A stretch of DNA of 64,000 nucleotides. Source: Balanoglossus misakiensis (Eukaryota > Hemichordata). Location of the stretch: the NCBI GenBank assembly GCA_040954595.2, contig CM082593.2:1674001-1738000 (forward strand), given 5' to 3'. Below are positions 46,188-61,867 of the stretch, in pieces. Position 1 is the stretch's first letter. Every line of letters starts with the position of its first letter. The position numbers and the translations under genes were made by a program. The notes under the pieces are model-generated. The model was not told where the DNA came from. It was given only the letters and a program-made list of their open reading frames with translations, and ran no database searches.

Positions 46188-49100
46188 ATAAATTATACAA
46201 CATATGATAAAATTAATCCATAATTTCTGTGGGTATGATATTACATAAACTTTGCAGAAATATTTTATTATTTCCGGCAAAAGCATCATGCAAGCAACAG
46301 ATGTTGGAAATTTGATGCAAATATCCTGATTCTACCTGCTAAAACTTAATCATGCTCTTAAAAAATTTAATAAAAATAGGATTTCCCACCCACTTTACCC
46401 TTGAGATAAAATAATTTACTTATCGCAGTAGTTTAGTGGTGATTCTATTATTATGCCCTGGCGTATCTATGTCCATTTCCGGTCTATATTGATGTAAATT
46501 TCTTTCTCAGTATCAGCACACCTATAAAACAAATAATACGAATATCCCGCTATTATATTGCATTTTGAATGAGGCCGTAACACGCAAACCGTATAAAACA
46601 CAATAGTTTCATTGCAGTTACATCGTAAAGGTACTTGTAAGAACATTTTTCACAGTGGCCATCTGGTCAGATACAAATACAATGAACTTGGTCGATATGG
46701 TTACATGCTGAGAGAGATGAGAATGTGGAAGTCTTAAAATACCAGTATTGCCGATACTGTGGAAGGTGAACTTCGCACGTTCTGTACTTCACACGTTCTA
46801 TATAACTGTGATAAATGGCTAATCCGTGAACCAGTGGTGACATGCGCCGTTTCCTCATGAACCCTGACCCTGTGAACCTTCATTTGGCGTCACACGTACC
46901 GCGCGCACCCGCAAGTCGTGTGCAGTCAACTCTTTAATCGAATCACCATCACCGCCAGCTAAGTAATAAATTGTTGCTGTTTCGAAGAACCATCCCTCCA
47001 GGCGAAGTGAGACAAAAAGCCATCGATTTTTGTTTTCTTTCCAAGACACCAGGTGGTATGCAATCTAGATCAGTAAGATGTCTATGCCAAGACTACAGGG
47101 GATTTAAAGTTTCCATGGCCTGAATCCAACTGTACACATTGTTGTGGTGGAAAGTTTCTGTGTGGATTCAAGATTTTTCCTAGCTTTAATTTTTGGTGGT
47201 ATGGCAGACAAAGTCATCGTTGTGGAAATATTCATCAAGAGGCGCAGTTACATTTGGTATTCAATCAGGGCAAGGACAAAATGCGCCACATAAATTTTTA
47301 CACCCTTCTGCCCTACGAGTTTCCATTAAAATTGCTGTTCTCACATTACATATCTGTATGATTTATGTTCCACAGAAATCACACGTAACGTGAGATGCAT
47401 TATGACTTATTCCAGGCTAGTCAACAGTGACATTTCAAGAACGCAGTTGGTGCAGCCTTTTTCATAAACCCATAAACTGTTACCCTGACAACATAATATC
47501 ATGAGAATGCCATGCATGGCATGAGGTGTACGATTCATTCTAGTTTACCTTTCAAACTTTATTGAAACAAAGGTATTGAAAGGTCAGAGTGAGCAAGTGG
47601 CACATTTTCATTCTTAATTAGGTGTTTAAATTCACTAATCGCGATATTAACGAGGTCATGCTGTGTCCTTAAACTGCATGATTCTTAATGAAATGGTTTA
47701 TCTGTCCCCATATTACACATTCAAGTGCTACAGAGTTTATGACTGAAATTGCCAGAGTCAAGGAACTAATACAATGTGGATCTTCCATTCGCCCTGATTG
47801 TCAGTGTATACATGTTCAACCACAGATAGTCGATTTACCTTTAAATAAAATAAGGCAAACTCTTAGTTGTGTGAGGGACTAGGTTTAACTATTGTCTTTG
47901 AAACACTTGGAGGATAACGCTGACATCGGATTCTCTACCTCATACCATGGTAATCTTAGTGATGTTTACGTTTTCGTCTGCCAAAACGAAGTTTGCTCCA
48001 AAATCAAATTATGTAGTAAGTACATACTGCTACATTTGGAAAGACCCGCGCACATGTCAGAAATGCAATACTTTAAGTTGCCTCACATGGAAAGAAGAAA
48101 CGCTGTTGATGGTGAAGACGGAAGGAAATCTGGACACATGAGCATTCGCGTTTGTTAGAGCAGAGCATCCTTGTGCAAATGTCCCCCTCGTGGTCACATC
48201 AAGGACATCCAACTTCCGTTTGCTTCATCGCTAGTATCGAATTCAATTGTAACACTTCCTTTTTGTAGGTAAGAAAAGACGCATTTAATTTCTTAAAATC
48301 CACAATTGTTGTGGGCTGGACATTGCCTAGTGGATTAACTATCACAGAAACAGTTTCAGGTAAATGACCAACTTAATGACATACTCAGACAAAGTGCCTT
48401 GTTTCTAAAGTTTAGAGTCATCTGTCGATTGTGATTAGAACCTTAAATGGCAACTCACATAATGCATTACAATAGGCTTTGCTACCGTATGTTAGCCTGT
48501 TGTCTATTTGTTCAGTCTAGTAGTGAACCTTAAATGGTTTTTCCTGATGAATTGTTCACAAATTACAAGTTATTTAAAGGCAGAAAGAAAATGGGGCAAT
48601 TCCTTAAATGTTACTGTGCAGGGTCTTTAAAAGCGCTTATCCTGACAACTCATCTTAAGTGGGTCACTGTGCAGAAGCACATCAATGTTAATTGAAATTT
48701 CTGTGAGCGTGTAAAAGTTATCCAAACGAAATTCCATGACATTTTTCCCCATTGGGTCTTCATTCGACAGGACCACCTAGCTTGACAATAAAAAAGAACC
48801 ATCATATGTACCGGTATATTGCTTCGAGGCATTGGTGACATTTTCTAGTATTATCTGATTTTATATTCTGTGCAATATTGTGTGCTGTCAAACTGCAGTC
48901 CTTAGGAGTTACAAAGATAGCTAGGACATATGTAAAGCGCAATAATTTAATCGGTCTATGATACATGCACCCATAAAAGTTTTACATGAGTTACATGACG
49001 ATCGAACGCATAGTTTGTAATTAGGCCAAGGTGTTATCTATAGCTTTCAAGATGAGTTGAATCAAGAATAGATTGACTAGATTTCGAATGCCATTTTAAA

Positions 49101-50729
49101 CATTGCAAGGGGCATGTCATTTAAGCCCCTGACTACATGTATATGTGGAAATCTTTAAAGCAGAAGAAAGCACACGACTTTTATGATTGATATCAGTAAT
49201 GCTTTGTATGAAAATCAGTGGGTTAGACCAGAAAGCTGTTATGAAAACGTCTATTAGCGTTTCTTTATGTTAGTCTTATCCACGAGCTCATATGCTCTTT
49301 TCCAAACTTTAGTTTACATCAAAAGATTTGTGTCAGTGCAATGAAAGTAATATTAATTAGTCCAGCTAAGCTAAATATTTCTGCTTTGATGAAGGGTTTA
49401 AACATTGCCCTTTGAACTTATTTTCTTGGTATTATCAGGGCAACGGAATGTCTGAATACCTGACGATGGAAGAATTTCAATGAGAAAGGGAAGTCCATAA
49501 CCCACAGCATTACCTTTTTACGATTAAGTCGCAATAAACGCATTGACAGTAACTCAACTAGTATGACGGAAGGCAGGCATTATAAATCGATGTTTAGTAT
49601 CGTGACATCATTTTTAAGCTTGAGCGGAAAGTGTGGTTATACATGCAGCAAAAGATTAATGATTTCGATACTGAAACTGTTTATTGAAGACATGGAGTTC
49701 GACAAGACTGACATGCAATGTCTGCGTCTATACAGCTTGAATTCCTCTGCATTCGCATTCGTGGGAAGTTTTCAATGTCTTTCGTAAATATCACAATGCC
49801 ATTTACATTATTACGTTCATAAAATTTTTCACATGGCAGACATATCGTGGTGGTCGATCATTATATCCCTTAATGGTCAGCGCCCAGCACTTTATTCATT
49901 CAACAAAGTTATTTCGCTATAATCTCAGCGGAGAATTCGATAATACTAACAGAGTGTGAAAAGACATAAGATTAATTGACTGCAATGACAAATGATGTCA
50001 TGGAAACGACCCAATGTATAGACTTAGAGGCGTTTAAACCACCTCCCAGGAAACGCTAGCTAAATAGTGAGACTGGGCGCGTCCTTTGGGACATCATAAA
50101 TAAAGGATTTACCACGTGAAAATCTGCTGCAGCATCTTTGCTTTGACTGTGTGTTGCATTTTTCTTATAATGTGAGGAATGCAGAAAACATTAACGAATG
50201 AAGGTTACACAGTGTTACGAGATGTGGTAATCAGTCACACACCTTACAGTGTATTAAGTAACTAGGCTACCTTGTCAAAGCATCAGCTGTTTAAAGACCC
50301 ACATTTTATCAGTGTTAAAGTACTTTAGTCAGTGTATGTGCTCTTCGTGGTGAATCAAGCACAATCTGCCTTGTTCGTGTTCAGCTTAAGCTATCAATTC
50401 AATTTGAAGGTAAATAATAAATAACAGACTGCTTTGTATACACTTTATTTTGCAAGATTCAGACACGTAACAACAAATGATTTGTTGATGAACTATTTGA
50501 GATGACTTAGTCCAAGACTATAATTGAACTAAACCACACGGCACGTCTGTTGGTGGCTGTTCATCTAACCCGTCAGTTGTATTTAAACTGTTCTCGTGTT
50601 TTCTCGTAAACACATCAATTGTGATGTTGCGCATTGCAATGGCAGATTCTAGATGGTGTAAACTTGGAGCAAGTGAGCGAGGACAGCAGCTGTAGTATTT
50701 TAACTTTACGGGGTCGATTTTAAGTGCAA

Positions 50730-51047
50730 TTACATGATAAAGAGTGTGTGTCGTCTCCAGTGTAACGTGATGCACTGTTGATCCCTAACAGCCTTGAAAC
50801 TCGAACCTTTCAACGCAGAGGCTAAATTCCCAAGCGCTTGCACATCAATTTGTAGGACGAACGCTATCGGTTTCAAATCTCGGCATATGTCTGGTCGAAA
50901 GATAAGGAGAGCGTCAAAAGGAAAATTTACACCGGTGTCGTCATCATCTTTTATCCAATTTCCCGCCAAGATTTCGATAAGACGGGCTGTCAACTTTACG
51001 AGAAAAACATAAACTGCTGACAATAAGAGTCGTGTCGCAGCGGTCAT
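50730..51047 (-). CDS. Possible exon or small gene with hydrophobic N-terminus, unrecognised
   Basis: From the ATG at 51047 an open frame of 105 codons starts MTAATRLLLSAVYVFLVKLT, which looks like a signal peptide or anchor. It continues through an acidic DDDD patch and a well-mixed sequence (FPFDALLIFRPDICRDLKPI). G+C is higher than in neighbouring DNA. No family recognised and no obvious donor site near the end of the protein-like part, so this may be a chance ORF or a pseudogene. Confidence 0.15.
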   Translation of the reverse strand: MTAATRLLLSAVYVFLVKLTARLIEILAGNWIKDDDDTGVNFPFDALLIFRPDICRDLKPIAFVLQIDVQALGNLASALKGSSFKAVRDQQCITLHWRRHTLFIM

Positions 51048-52231
51048 TAAACATGCATCCTTGCAACAGACCCAAGTCAATTTACAAGTTGTTTCTCTCT
51101 CCTGTTACTCAACAACAAACCACTGTTACATCAACCTGAACATGGAATAATTTTGAAAGGTGATTGTGTTTGCTCAATTTTATTGGCAACATTCCAAGTT
51201 AGAGAAATACAATTACATGTATTTCTGGCTCAATGATGTTTTGTTGGCAATTTGTTTTATGGAACACGGTGCGGCTGCAGCTGGTTTAACATTACATTTT
51301 GGGATTTAAAGAATTTGATTTGTGTAATTTATCACTACCCATTGCCTTGGGTGCTTTATGGCTGCCATAACAACACACTCTGTAATTGTATAATGCATTT
51401 ACTACTTATATTAAACCCACACAATACATAAATTAATTGAATAGCAAATAGATATAATCACTCTATGTAATAGGTTTACATGTCTTATATGTGATGTGAC
51501 ATAATAGCTCAACTTTCTGGACAAACATAAACAACCCAGGGGCAACAACAAAAAGTGCGAAATCAGATTTCACAAATTCAAGAAAAAGAGCAGCAAATGA
51601 CTCTAGCATACATTACGTCTGAAATGTTTTGTTGAATTTGCGCTCATGCGTATATAACGTCGTGCAAAACAACCATTCCTTTGAGAATCCTTTAAGCCAT
51701 TTGCCAAAATAAACACAGTAATGAGTTTTTTGCAGAAATAATTGTTGTATCTTGGGAATCAACTGTTTAGGTCTATTTTGTTCTTATTGCATGAATCTAT
51801 TATTGATGCTGATCGTATTATACTTCTGCATCATTTATTGTTCATGATAGATGAAGATGGTGGAATCGATTATTATTAACAAAACCAGAGTTGTGAAAAT
51901 TTGAGAGATATTAGATATTTTGGTAGAAATACTTAATATAACAACTACCGGTACATGTGTATTCTTACATGTGGCTTTCATCTTGCAGAAACAGTAAAAA
52001 ACCTTAGAACACTGGATGATGCTAGCGTGATCGCACATGTCACGTAGTCAGCAATCCACCATAATCCTGCAGAGCCCAAAGGTATTTCCGAACCACTTTA
52101 ATGGACCTGGCCTACAAATAATGAGACACTAAAAATAATTCAAACAGCACAGTGATAATCTAGGCATTAAAACGACCATTACAATTAATTGAAATTTCCA
52201 ACAAATCAGATCTCATACAGTGGTGGTATTC

Positions 52232-52330
52232 ATCGACACACACACTCACACAGAAAACCATCCATCCGTCCATCTACACACTCACACAGACACCCACCAA
52301 ATCAACCAACCATACTCCCCCTAGCCTACA
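52232..52330 (+). repeat. Low-complexity CA/CCATC-rich tract
   Basis: Runs of ACACAC, ACTCACACAG and CCATCCATCCGTCC. Simple-sequence DNA on one strand poor in G. Confidence 0.8.
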
Positions 52331-53429
52331 CTATGACTGGAACGGAGTGATAGCTTTTGCAATCCATATAATTTAAACGATTTAAACGATGGTTACATGG
52401 TTGTTGTGGTTTAGTAATACTGTGTGCGTACATGTACATGTAGAACCTACAATGGCGCCATCTGCGGTCAATTATCATTAAACCTTTTCACAGCCGAAAG
52501 AAATTTCAGAATAATATGTTGAGGGATACAACTATCCAATGTTGCTCCTCCAAGCACGGCCTTCATAATTATCTGCGAACTGCAGATTTCAGAACAAAGC
52601 TGTTGAAAATGCAATTTAAAGAGAACGACAAGATGGGTTATATAAAAGCAAATGAAATACAGTTTGAACATGATGTTGCAATAAACAAACTAGCATTGAA
52701 AAGTAATATTCTCTATGTACCTTCTATTACGTCTTTTAACTTGTATAGAATTCATTTGAGGGCGCCCCCTTTCCTAGATGTGTGACATACACATGTGTAT
52801 AATACTCTCATCGTTTACTGTTAGCAAAATGTCAACATCTCAAGCGCATCTTTACTTAGGATAGATTTTATAGGATGTTTGAACTTTTACCTGTGATAAC
52901 GTCCGCAAGACAGTACATCTCTAAAAACAAATATGCCAAAGCAATGTAGAAAACGTAAAATATAGGCATTCTGAGTACATTTAATTTGATGAAGAAAATA
53001 AACACAAAACTCCTCTTACTCTATCTCTCGATGGTCACGTCGTACTACCTTGACCCTTTTGCTTTCTCTCTCTTAGTTGTAACTTTAGATATCCATAAAA
53101 TTATTCGTAATACACTGTCCAAGTGAATAACTATTTGTCACTTGACATACGTTATTAGACATGTGTCAAATTTCCGCCAAAGCAAATGCTGCCGCTCACA
53201 CTGTCAAGCATGGCCATTTACGATAATAAATTTGTCGGCTTCGGTTTATACACATCCTACTGACGCCACATTGGTTCATATCAGTCATTCCCGTGTTTGC
53301 AACACAGAATTATACTGCATGTTATATCATTGTGGTGGTTGCGTTCCTAGCTGTAAGAGCTTGAAGAGTCAATGTGAGCGAAGAGGGAGTGTCAACAGCA
53401 GTCTGTTGAAGTAAGTAGGCTATAGTTAA

Positions 53430-53495
53430 GGAATATCTCTCAACTCTCTCTCTTTCAATCACTCATCACTCGCTCTAACTCACTCACTAACTATG
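53430..53495 (+). repeat. Low-complexity TC/ACTC-rich tract
   Basis: CTCTCAACTCTCTCTC followed by CACTCACTAAC-type repeats. Simple sequence. Confidence 0.75.
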
Positions 53496-56400
53496 TCCGA
53501 TCTTTGGTCCATGTAATGTTTATTTATTAACTGTTTACTTGTGCATTGTCAAGCCGACGAGGGTCAGAAATAAAGCTGTAAACATGTACTGTATATCTCT
53601 GAAAAGTTCACTGGAGATTTGTTAAATAGACAATTGAGCCATACGCACATTGCTTCAGTATTGCGTTACAGTATGCCACTGTTGGTGAACATTAGAAAAG
53701 CTCCAACTGGGATCGACAGAAAACCATCAGGGATGTCACAATTTAAAGAACCTGTGTGACATATGTTACAGAGAAGACTGGTCGTCTTGATTAATTTATT
53801 ATCACATCTTTTAAATATTGATACTCTCCGTATTAACAAGAGGAAATTGGAAATAGCATCGATTCGTGGTGTTATTTTGCTTTAGTGAAGTGAAAGCATG
53901 TTTTTTTACAATTCATTATGCGCATGAGGAGAGCTAACACAAATCAAAAACGCAAATACACGTCTTCTAATGGAACGCTCACGCTTGAAGACTACTTTCA
54001 ATCCGAAAATGCTCTAATTTCATCCATTTGCTCAAATATATATCCTGTTTAATTTTGCGCGTAAAGGGAAATGAAAAGGTTTGTCCATGACAAACGCTTT
54101 CGCCGACTCGTAGTGGTACAAAGGCCTGAAATTTGCTCGCAATTATGAATGCACAATTTGTGCTGCGCTCATGAAATATGGCAGCACCTTAGTATCAATA
54201 TAAATTGATTTCTTTGTTACGATTAATAAGAGACTAAATAATCAATACCAATTTCCTTATCTCAATCATTATATGGAGGAAGGTGTGAAATTGTCTGCTA
54301 CAAGATCTGATAGATGATACAGTCGTGTGCATTCATTCATGGATTAGCTATTCTAGCGGAAAATTAAACAGAGACTGGAATACGAATGACGCAAAGTGAT
54401 TTATAACAAGTCTTACCCTGCAATCTGCTATGAAACCAAGATACTTGTCAATGCTGCATGCTATTCTTTGACATTTAAGAAAGCTGAAAACAAGTAGGAA
54501 TTGTATCTCTTGGCATGTTTATTATCAGGCCTAATATTTCACAGTGTTCCTTTTATATACCTTGTAAGTGACGGTATTTCAGAAAAAAACTAACAAATGC
54601 TATGTAAGTACTTAATCACACGAACATGTATGATGCATTATGAGAAATCGCGAAATACGTATGACCCATTTAAGCTTGATAAATACAAAATCATGTTGAC
54701 AATAATTCTGAAAATTACGTTTGGGGAAGTGTCACAGTTATATCAATTATGTGGGGGCTATAGGTCTGTATGTAAGTGGCATATTCCCTCTTTTAATATA
54801 CCCCTTTTCACTAAATACAGTTGCTTTGAACACACATCAAGAATGCTAAGAAGGTTCCATAAGACGCTTTCCGAAGCAATAAAGGCACTACTTGCATTGA
54901 AAACTGTAATTGGAAATTTCAAGAGACTGCATGACAAAAGCAGGTTGTGGTTGTTGAAACGAGTTCGGTTTGAAAGGAGTGTGAAGTGAGGTTAACAAGG
55001 GTCGGCACTTGGGAGATCGTTAACAATCTTTAATGAGTCTCCTCGCTGTGCCTACCAGGTGCAATTCTTTTCTAACACCTAGCCTAGAGGAAAATGAAGT
55101 TTTTGTCACGTTCATGTGACTTGTATAAATATTGATGAAAAAATCTGTCTGATTTTCCGGCCAAAGCAGACCATTTGGATAGATAAAGACTTAATTTTGA
55201 TCTTTTAAAAATATTGAAATATTAACTTTTATGTACATCATGTCTACATTACTGATTATGAAATGTTGAATTTCACTGACCAAAGCACTCAGGCAAATTA
55301 TAGTAAGGAGACCTTGTCCATGTTAATAAACTTAATACCACAATGAGGTTTGGTCTCTGAAATAATGTTATTGAGAGAAAAAGGTTGTTTGCACATTTCT
55401 CAAATTATGAAAAACTGAGACACGGACACTGAAAGATTCATGAACAATTTCAGGCCAGATTTATTTATCACCAAGGTTATTATGATTTACTTCTTGAGAG
55501 CAAATTCCTTGGCAGGAATGTTATAATTACCGATCATTGAAAGGTTAAATCGACACGTTTGCCTATGGCATATGTCATAAACTACCAGATAGCTCAGGTA
55601 TTCACCCTGCTTGCTCATAAGTGTTATGTGCCAGAGCTCTTTTTATATGTATCACACTTAGTGCAACTGAGGCTTGCTTTCAAAATCTTGTCAGAAGTAG
55701 GTTTTATATGGAGAATGATGTTTAGGTCACAATAATATAATGTTATGATGAAACAATGCCTGTCCTGGACCTTGCGATAATTTCATATGGCGTGATTTAC
55801 TCACTCTACCTACTTGTGACGTCATTGTCACTGCTGAAGCAGAGCAAAGGGTTGTAATGGGGATGAATATGGCCATGTCTGCATTTTTGTCACATATAGA
55901 TCAACAGAATGATTGCATGCCTCATGGGCTTTTGCAATGCTCGTAAACTGTACCTGTGTGGGCGATTATGATGTATGGTTTTTACAGACAATTTTTGTGT
56001 TCCTAGTTCACTTTTCGTATTATGAACAAGACAGGAAAGAGTCCCTCTAGATTCTGATTTTAATTTGAAATGATAATGTGAGATCATACATTTGACAAAT
56101 TAACCAATTGAGTCGTGCGAAATAAATTTTGAAATGTTACGTTTTATGGGTGGTTAGAACGTATTTTATGGTTGGTATTGAGTGTTAATGTTTTGGTCCA
56201 GAATGAAGGTAATGGAATCTCCCGCCGTGTGAAAATGGAGCCGTCTATTTTTGCCCAACGGCAGAACCAAAAGTTCGGGACGTTCACACGGCATTCGAAG
56301 CTGGTCGTTCAGATGATTGCTACGGTATTAAACTTACTCGTATTCGTGTAATGGGCAATTTATTCGCTAGCTGAGAGGAGGGCATCAATAACGCGTAAGG

Positions 56401-59400
56401 TAAGTGGCGAGAATCAATAAAAACTCGTACATGTTATTAGAGTTATGAAAAGACAAGCCCTGGATGCACATCTGATCAGCGTCCTGCACGGTCAAGACGG
56501 CTGCCTTTGTGATACAATACATTGGACACTACTTCACACAAGTGATTGTGGTTTCACAGTTGTTGCTGTGATTGACTGACTTGAGTTCAGAGAAAATCTA
56601 TCCATCTCTGCCCACTGTAAAATTAGACACACATTTCGGCAATTTGTCATATCGCAGCACACAGTACTGGTTAATCTGCAATAATCACTCGATGATTTAA
56701 ACATTATTAGGGGTAATATTACACACAACGTCGGGAAACCCGAAGCCCTCCCTTTCAAAGGGTTGCAGCAAATGGTTGATAGATTAAAATTTGTCGTGAC
56801 TTGCATGCAAACGTTGGATTACTGCTGTAACCTGTTATTGACTGACACAAGATCATTCCAACATTACATATATGTAATAGAGAGTTAGCGATGAAAACTT
56901 TTAGTAATTTGATTATGCTTAGGACCTTGCTTGCATTGACATTGACTGGCAAATTAATAAAGCACGAATTAAATTTAATAAAGCCTTATATGATACCTTT
57001 TTCTGGTTAATCACATTGAAAAGTAAGACTATTACCTTTCACATTTAATCTTGATATTTTAATTAACGGTATTATATGTCTTTCAGACCATGACTTCAGT
57101 TTGCAAAGTAATCACCACAACGAGTTTGGGTTTTAGTTAGGTTGCTGCCATGCGCGTCTTTTACGCTCAGTTTACAACAATGCTTGGCGATAATAATAAA
57201 ATCAGCCACATTTTGATGCGCCAGCTTCAGAGCCAATGAATACAGTGGATAACTGCACATATCAAAATAAACCATGTATGACATTTTTGCACGATTAGAC
57301 TGTGCAAATTTTATCACTTTTCACACTTGGCTGTCTTTATTTGTAATCCCCGTCCATTTGAAATATATGAGCCATTCCGTAGAATGCCATTAACCAGTTG
57401 TGATGCACAAGAGGTTAAGTGATAGGTTGCATATCGTGCGTAAGATACAGCAATTAATGACACATGTACCTCCTTGTTTAAAATTGTACGAATAAACAGA
57501 TACATGCTTCGCCAAATTGTCAAGATCCATTGCATCATTTCGTCATTCCGTTTGTATTTCAACAGTTTCCAGACTTTAAAATGGACCCAGGCATTTTGAC
57601 AGCTCTTTCAAAGTGTTTGTCCACGGTTTTGAAAGTCATGTAAATGTACACCAGTTGAAATTTATCTACATTTCTGGCGTCCCTGACACATATAGCGATT
57701 AAAAACACACATTTGATTAGCACAGCCTTGGGGACTTTGCACGCACCGTAATGGATTTGAACTAAGCGACCATCCCCGATGCCAAACTACAATGGAGCCA
57801 CGATGATAAGTGAGCCGAAGAGAAGATAGCAAACAGTAGTCTTTTCGTCGGCATCTTTGATTGAATAATTACACCTAGTCGCTGATGCTGTCTTCATATT
57901 AGTTTGTGCTCCTCCTTTGGGGCATATCTCTACCCACACGAGACAACAAGTAATGGGAAACTTTACAGCTAGCTTAATACGTATATGTTCTAACCAAGAT
58001 AGAGTAATAAAGCAAATTTCACATTAACCTAATTTGCATACTCAGTGTATGAAGGTCTTTCGCCCAGATATTGACTAAGTGGTACAAAATGTTAACATCA
58101 TATGGCCAACTCCTATTAGCCCCCTTCAATCTACAAACATGCCATCAGGATATCACCAGGTTTGTGTGATTTGGGGAGGGCCAATAGTTGTATACTGGTG
58201 CCCAGGGGACCAGGAAGACCACACATTCTCATTTGGGGGAAGGTGAGAATATGTTGTGCAAGATAGATATGATATCAAAATGTTAATCAACAGACTAGCA
58301 TTTACTCATTATTTCACACAAGATGCCTTTTTGCACAAAATTTATATAGTTATTAAGACGTACATGTTATGAATATATATGAAATTTCTGGTAAGGCGAA
58401 ATATAATGCAAAGTTTACCACTCATTTCAACATGAATTGTGTAATTTCAGGGGAATGTAAAAGCAGTTTACTGCACAATCATTACACTGCTTGGTGAGGT
58501 CTCCTTCGAACCCGATCAAATCAATCATAATTTGCTCCAACATAACAGCAAAGTAAGAAAGACTGTTTCTTAAAATAGACATTGCAATATTGATGTGAAG
58601 ATACAGAATAGGAAACGTGCGAAGGTCGACCACCCTCACGACTCGCATGCTACTGGCGTGTTATTAGATATTTCAATAGGGAACATTCATAATACCTTCA
58701 GAGAACTCACAGTATAATCATCAGGGCACATTTGGAGTGTCCGCTTACAAGAATTGCGTCATATTGCTCCTGAAGACGAAGGCCTCACGTGGCGGGCTTA
58801 ACAACTTTATTGTTGCCGAGCAACCAAGCGTAACATGACCACTTTTACTTTGACGGACTAATTTGACTTCGTATACGTAGAATAGCAACGATAATGCTAC
58901 CAAGGTCAACGTCACTGATGCTTGGGAAAACACTTTACAGGTTATCACTGCAAAGAGATCAATGCCTTTTATCCCGGGAGATACATTAATCCACCATGTT
59001 TTCTTCACGCCGTTCTCTTTATTTCTTTACATTCTGCCAGCAAGAGTCAAGCCATGGCAAAATAAATAGATGTCTCAGTACATGTGGTCACATCCGTACA
59101 CAAACTGGTCACTTACAAAGTGCATCCACATGCCAAAGCCATCGCGTGACAACAATGAATGAAAATTATTCCTGGTCAATGAAATTTGATGGGTTGTTGG
59201 TTATCAAAGCACTGCAAATTAAATTCGCAAATTTGTATGTCAATAACGTAGTGCATGATTACATTATAATTTTGTTATGCCTGCAAGCGATGACTATCAA
59301 GCTAGAATGATTGTATAATGACATTGTATGAAACAGATTAAAAAAATCCAATGATGACCACTTCTGCCTTTATATCAGCAATTTCGACCCATTGAATTCT

Positions 59401-61867
59401 AAAATTTGCTTTACTATTCGTGCTCCCTGCAATCTTTTTATGATTACATGGTTTTATCCCTGTGGTCGTTGCATTCACATTACGATGAGTTTAAACTAGA
59501 AAGGCCTAGTTATTCCTAACTAGCAAGTACTTCACGCAACAATACAGTTTTTATATCAAATTACAAGGTTCCGAATTCACTTCTCTTGTGATTTCAAATT
59601 GCTTGCTTTCTTGTGGTCTATGCGTAGGAATACCATCAAGTGCTATGGTTGCCTGTGTACAAAGCAAATGAAAGGTGTAAGGTCTCATGCAAGTCTCATT
59701 TCCTTGTAATAACAGCTGTGTCTAGGCGCTAACAGTTCATCCCAGAAGTCATCACTCCTACGTCTGGGGGATTCAAATGTCTCATCTTTTCAAATATCTA
59801 AAATGCCTTAATTCACCTCTCGACAACTGCACACAAAATATGCCATGCAACTATTAATTTTAGAGGACAGTTGTATTTGAATAGCACATATGCTCCCTGG
59901 AAAGGTTGTAAATTGTCATTGACGTGTTTGTAGGTCGCGATTTATTGCCCTGAAAGGAGACGGCACTGAGGAAGGGTAAACACCAATTGAATTGAAATGT
60001 CACCACGTCATGTCAACATGCTTAGCAAATACATGGCATATCTCTGGAGATATCGCCGAGACATCGTAGGCCCTGAACTGACGGCACAGACATGCCAAGT
60101 CCACAAAATCAATCTCCATCCATTAAATTGTTCTTTTAAGTATTTTAAGGCAAAGTCGCATTAAATAGTACATCGCCTGAATATAATCATCAGTTTTTGC
60201 AAGGAATTCAATTATCAATATATTCATATCACACTTCCACTTTGCTAGATTTTGATATATCTGTCCAGTAATAGTTCCAAGTTCACCTGCCCATTTGTAA
60301 TACAAGACAATCTGGCGACAGAATCGACTTTGCGTGCATTGACACATATTAAAAATTGGCAGACCGTTTCCGACCAACAACCAGACCACTTAAAGTGATT
60401 TCATCATGCATCACGTGATATGAATAGGTGTACACGTAAGCATAGTAAACTTTTGGTACAATGTATTCTGTTCAATGTTATCCTCGCAAATGGTGCATGG
60501 TACTTGTTTGACGTTCAAGCAAACTGAAAAAAAAGTGTAGTTTAATGGTGAGGGATTAGAGTCTGATACTTGTTTCAAATTAATACCAATATCAAGTCAC
60601 TGTTCGTCATACGATGCCGCCAATATTGTTTGATCACAATCCGACTTTTTGAAATATCGCCACTTTGGCAATTGATATAAATTGGTAAATGGTTTGTACC
60701 GGGAATTAAGGCACATTTTATGTCTAATCTTTATGCAAAAGTTTACTCAATAATATTTTATGTTTGCTATTCCTTTTAAGTCTGTAGTTTCAGTCGACAC
60801 AAAGTCAATATTTGCGTCCTCAGATGCCGTGTCTATGCATTAATCTGCCGCCATAAATTTGAGCATTTTTATGCCAAGGTACTTAATGCAAAGCGTTATT
60901 CCGGCCATCTGCCAAAGTATACTGCTCCTCTGGCCGTCTTCCGGGCACTTATGCCCCTCAAGGCAACTGCCGAAATGTGTAACTATGTAAAATGAAACGC
61001 ACTTTGTGTACTATTCAAAATGGAAAAATTAATGTCAACAAAATATAAGGGTCTCTTGAGAAACCTAACAAATGAACGCAACGGCGCTTTCCTTCCATTG
61101 GCAAACATTTCGCACGTCACATTAATGCATTTAGGCAGTTATATACGACATTTTACATAATCGGCTTTGCCCAGACAGCACATATACAGCAACAAATGTT
61201 TCAGCAGTTGCTGTACAAAACAGATTTTTCCAGTAACTGTCGTACTCATGTTGTCTAGGTTGACCTGCAAAGACAAACTCGGTTGTTTCATGCATCATTT
61301 ATTCTAGGAAACATGTCTCGGTAAACAGCGTGACCGACCATCAGAAACCTTTCTTTAAATAAACGGCCATTGTATCACTGTTACTTATTAAGTGAGCCTA
61401 CCTCATTTTTTAAGACATTGATGAAATATAACTTTCATCACATGAAACTACGTAGATCCTTCTCGTGCTAGTACAAATGAATTTCACCCAAATCCTACAA
61501 TTTATCTTGCAAATCTTCTTAAATAAAGTGACTATCTACTTCAAAATATGTATTGATAAGAATCTTGCCTATGAACAGAATTAAAGCAAAGCTACTGGTC
61601 GGTTTAGCGCAAGCGTAGTAGTGGGTTGGGTAGAGTGAAGCAATAATTCGTCGTGTGAGGGCACAAGATTTAATGCAAACACGCTTAACTCGTGATTGCT
61701 GTAGACATTTCTGTCAGTGTGACGTTTCAATCGTCGAGTAAGGTTCCGTGGTTACGATGTGTAACATCAATGCATAAGGTACGTAATGGCACAGCTTTTA
61801 GTATAGTTTGTAAATTTTGTCGTACATGCACATATGCAGGTCATCAGACTCGTTGATGTCTACATGT

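Noticed and set aside
54597-54989. 130-codon ORF on the plus strand
   Set aside because: About one ORF of this length is expected by chance in 64 kb of this composition; no motif seen.
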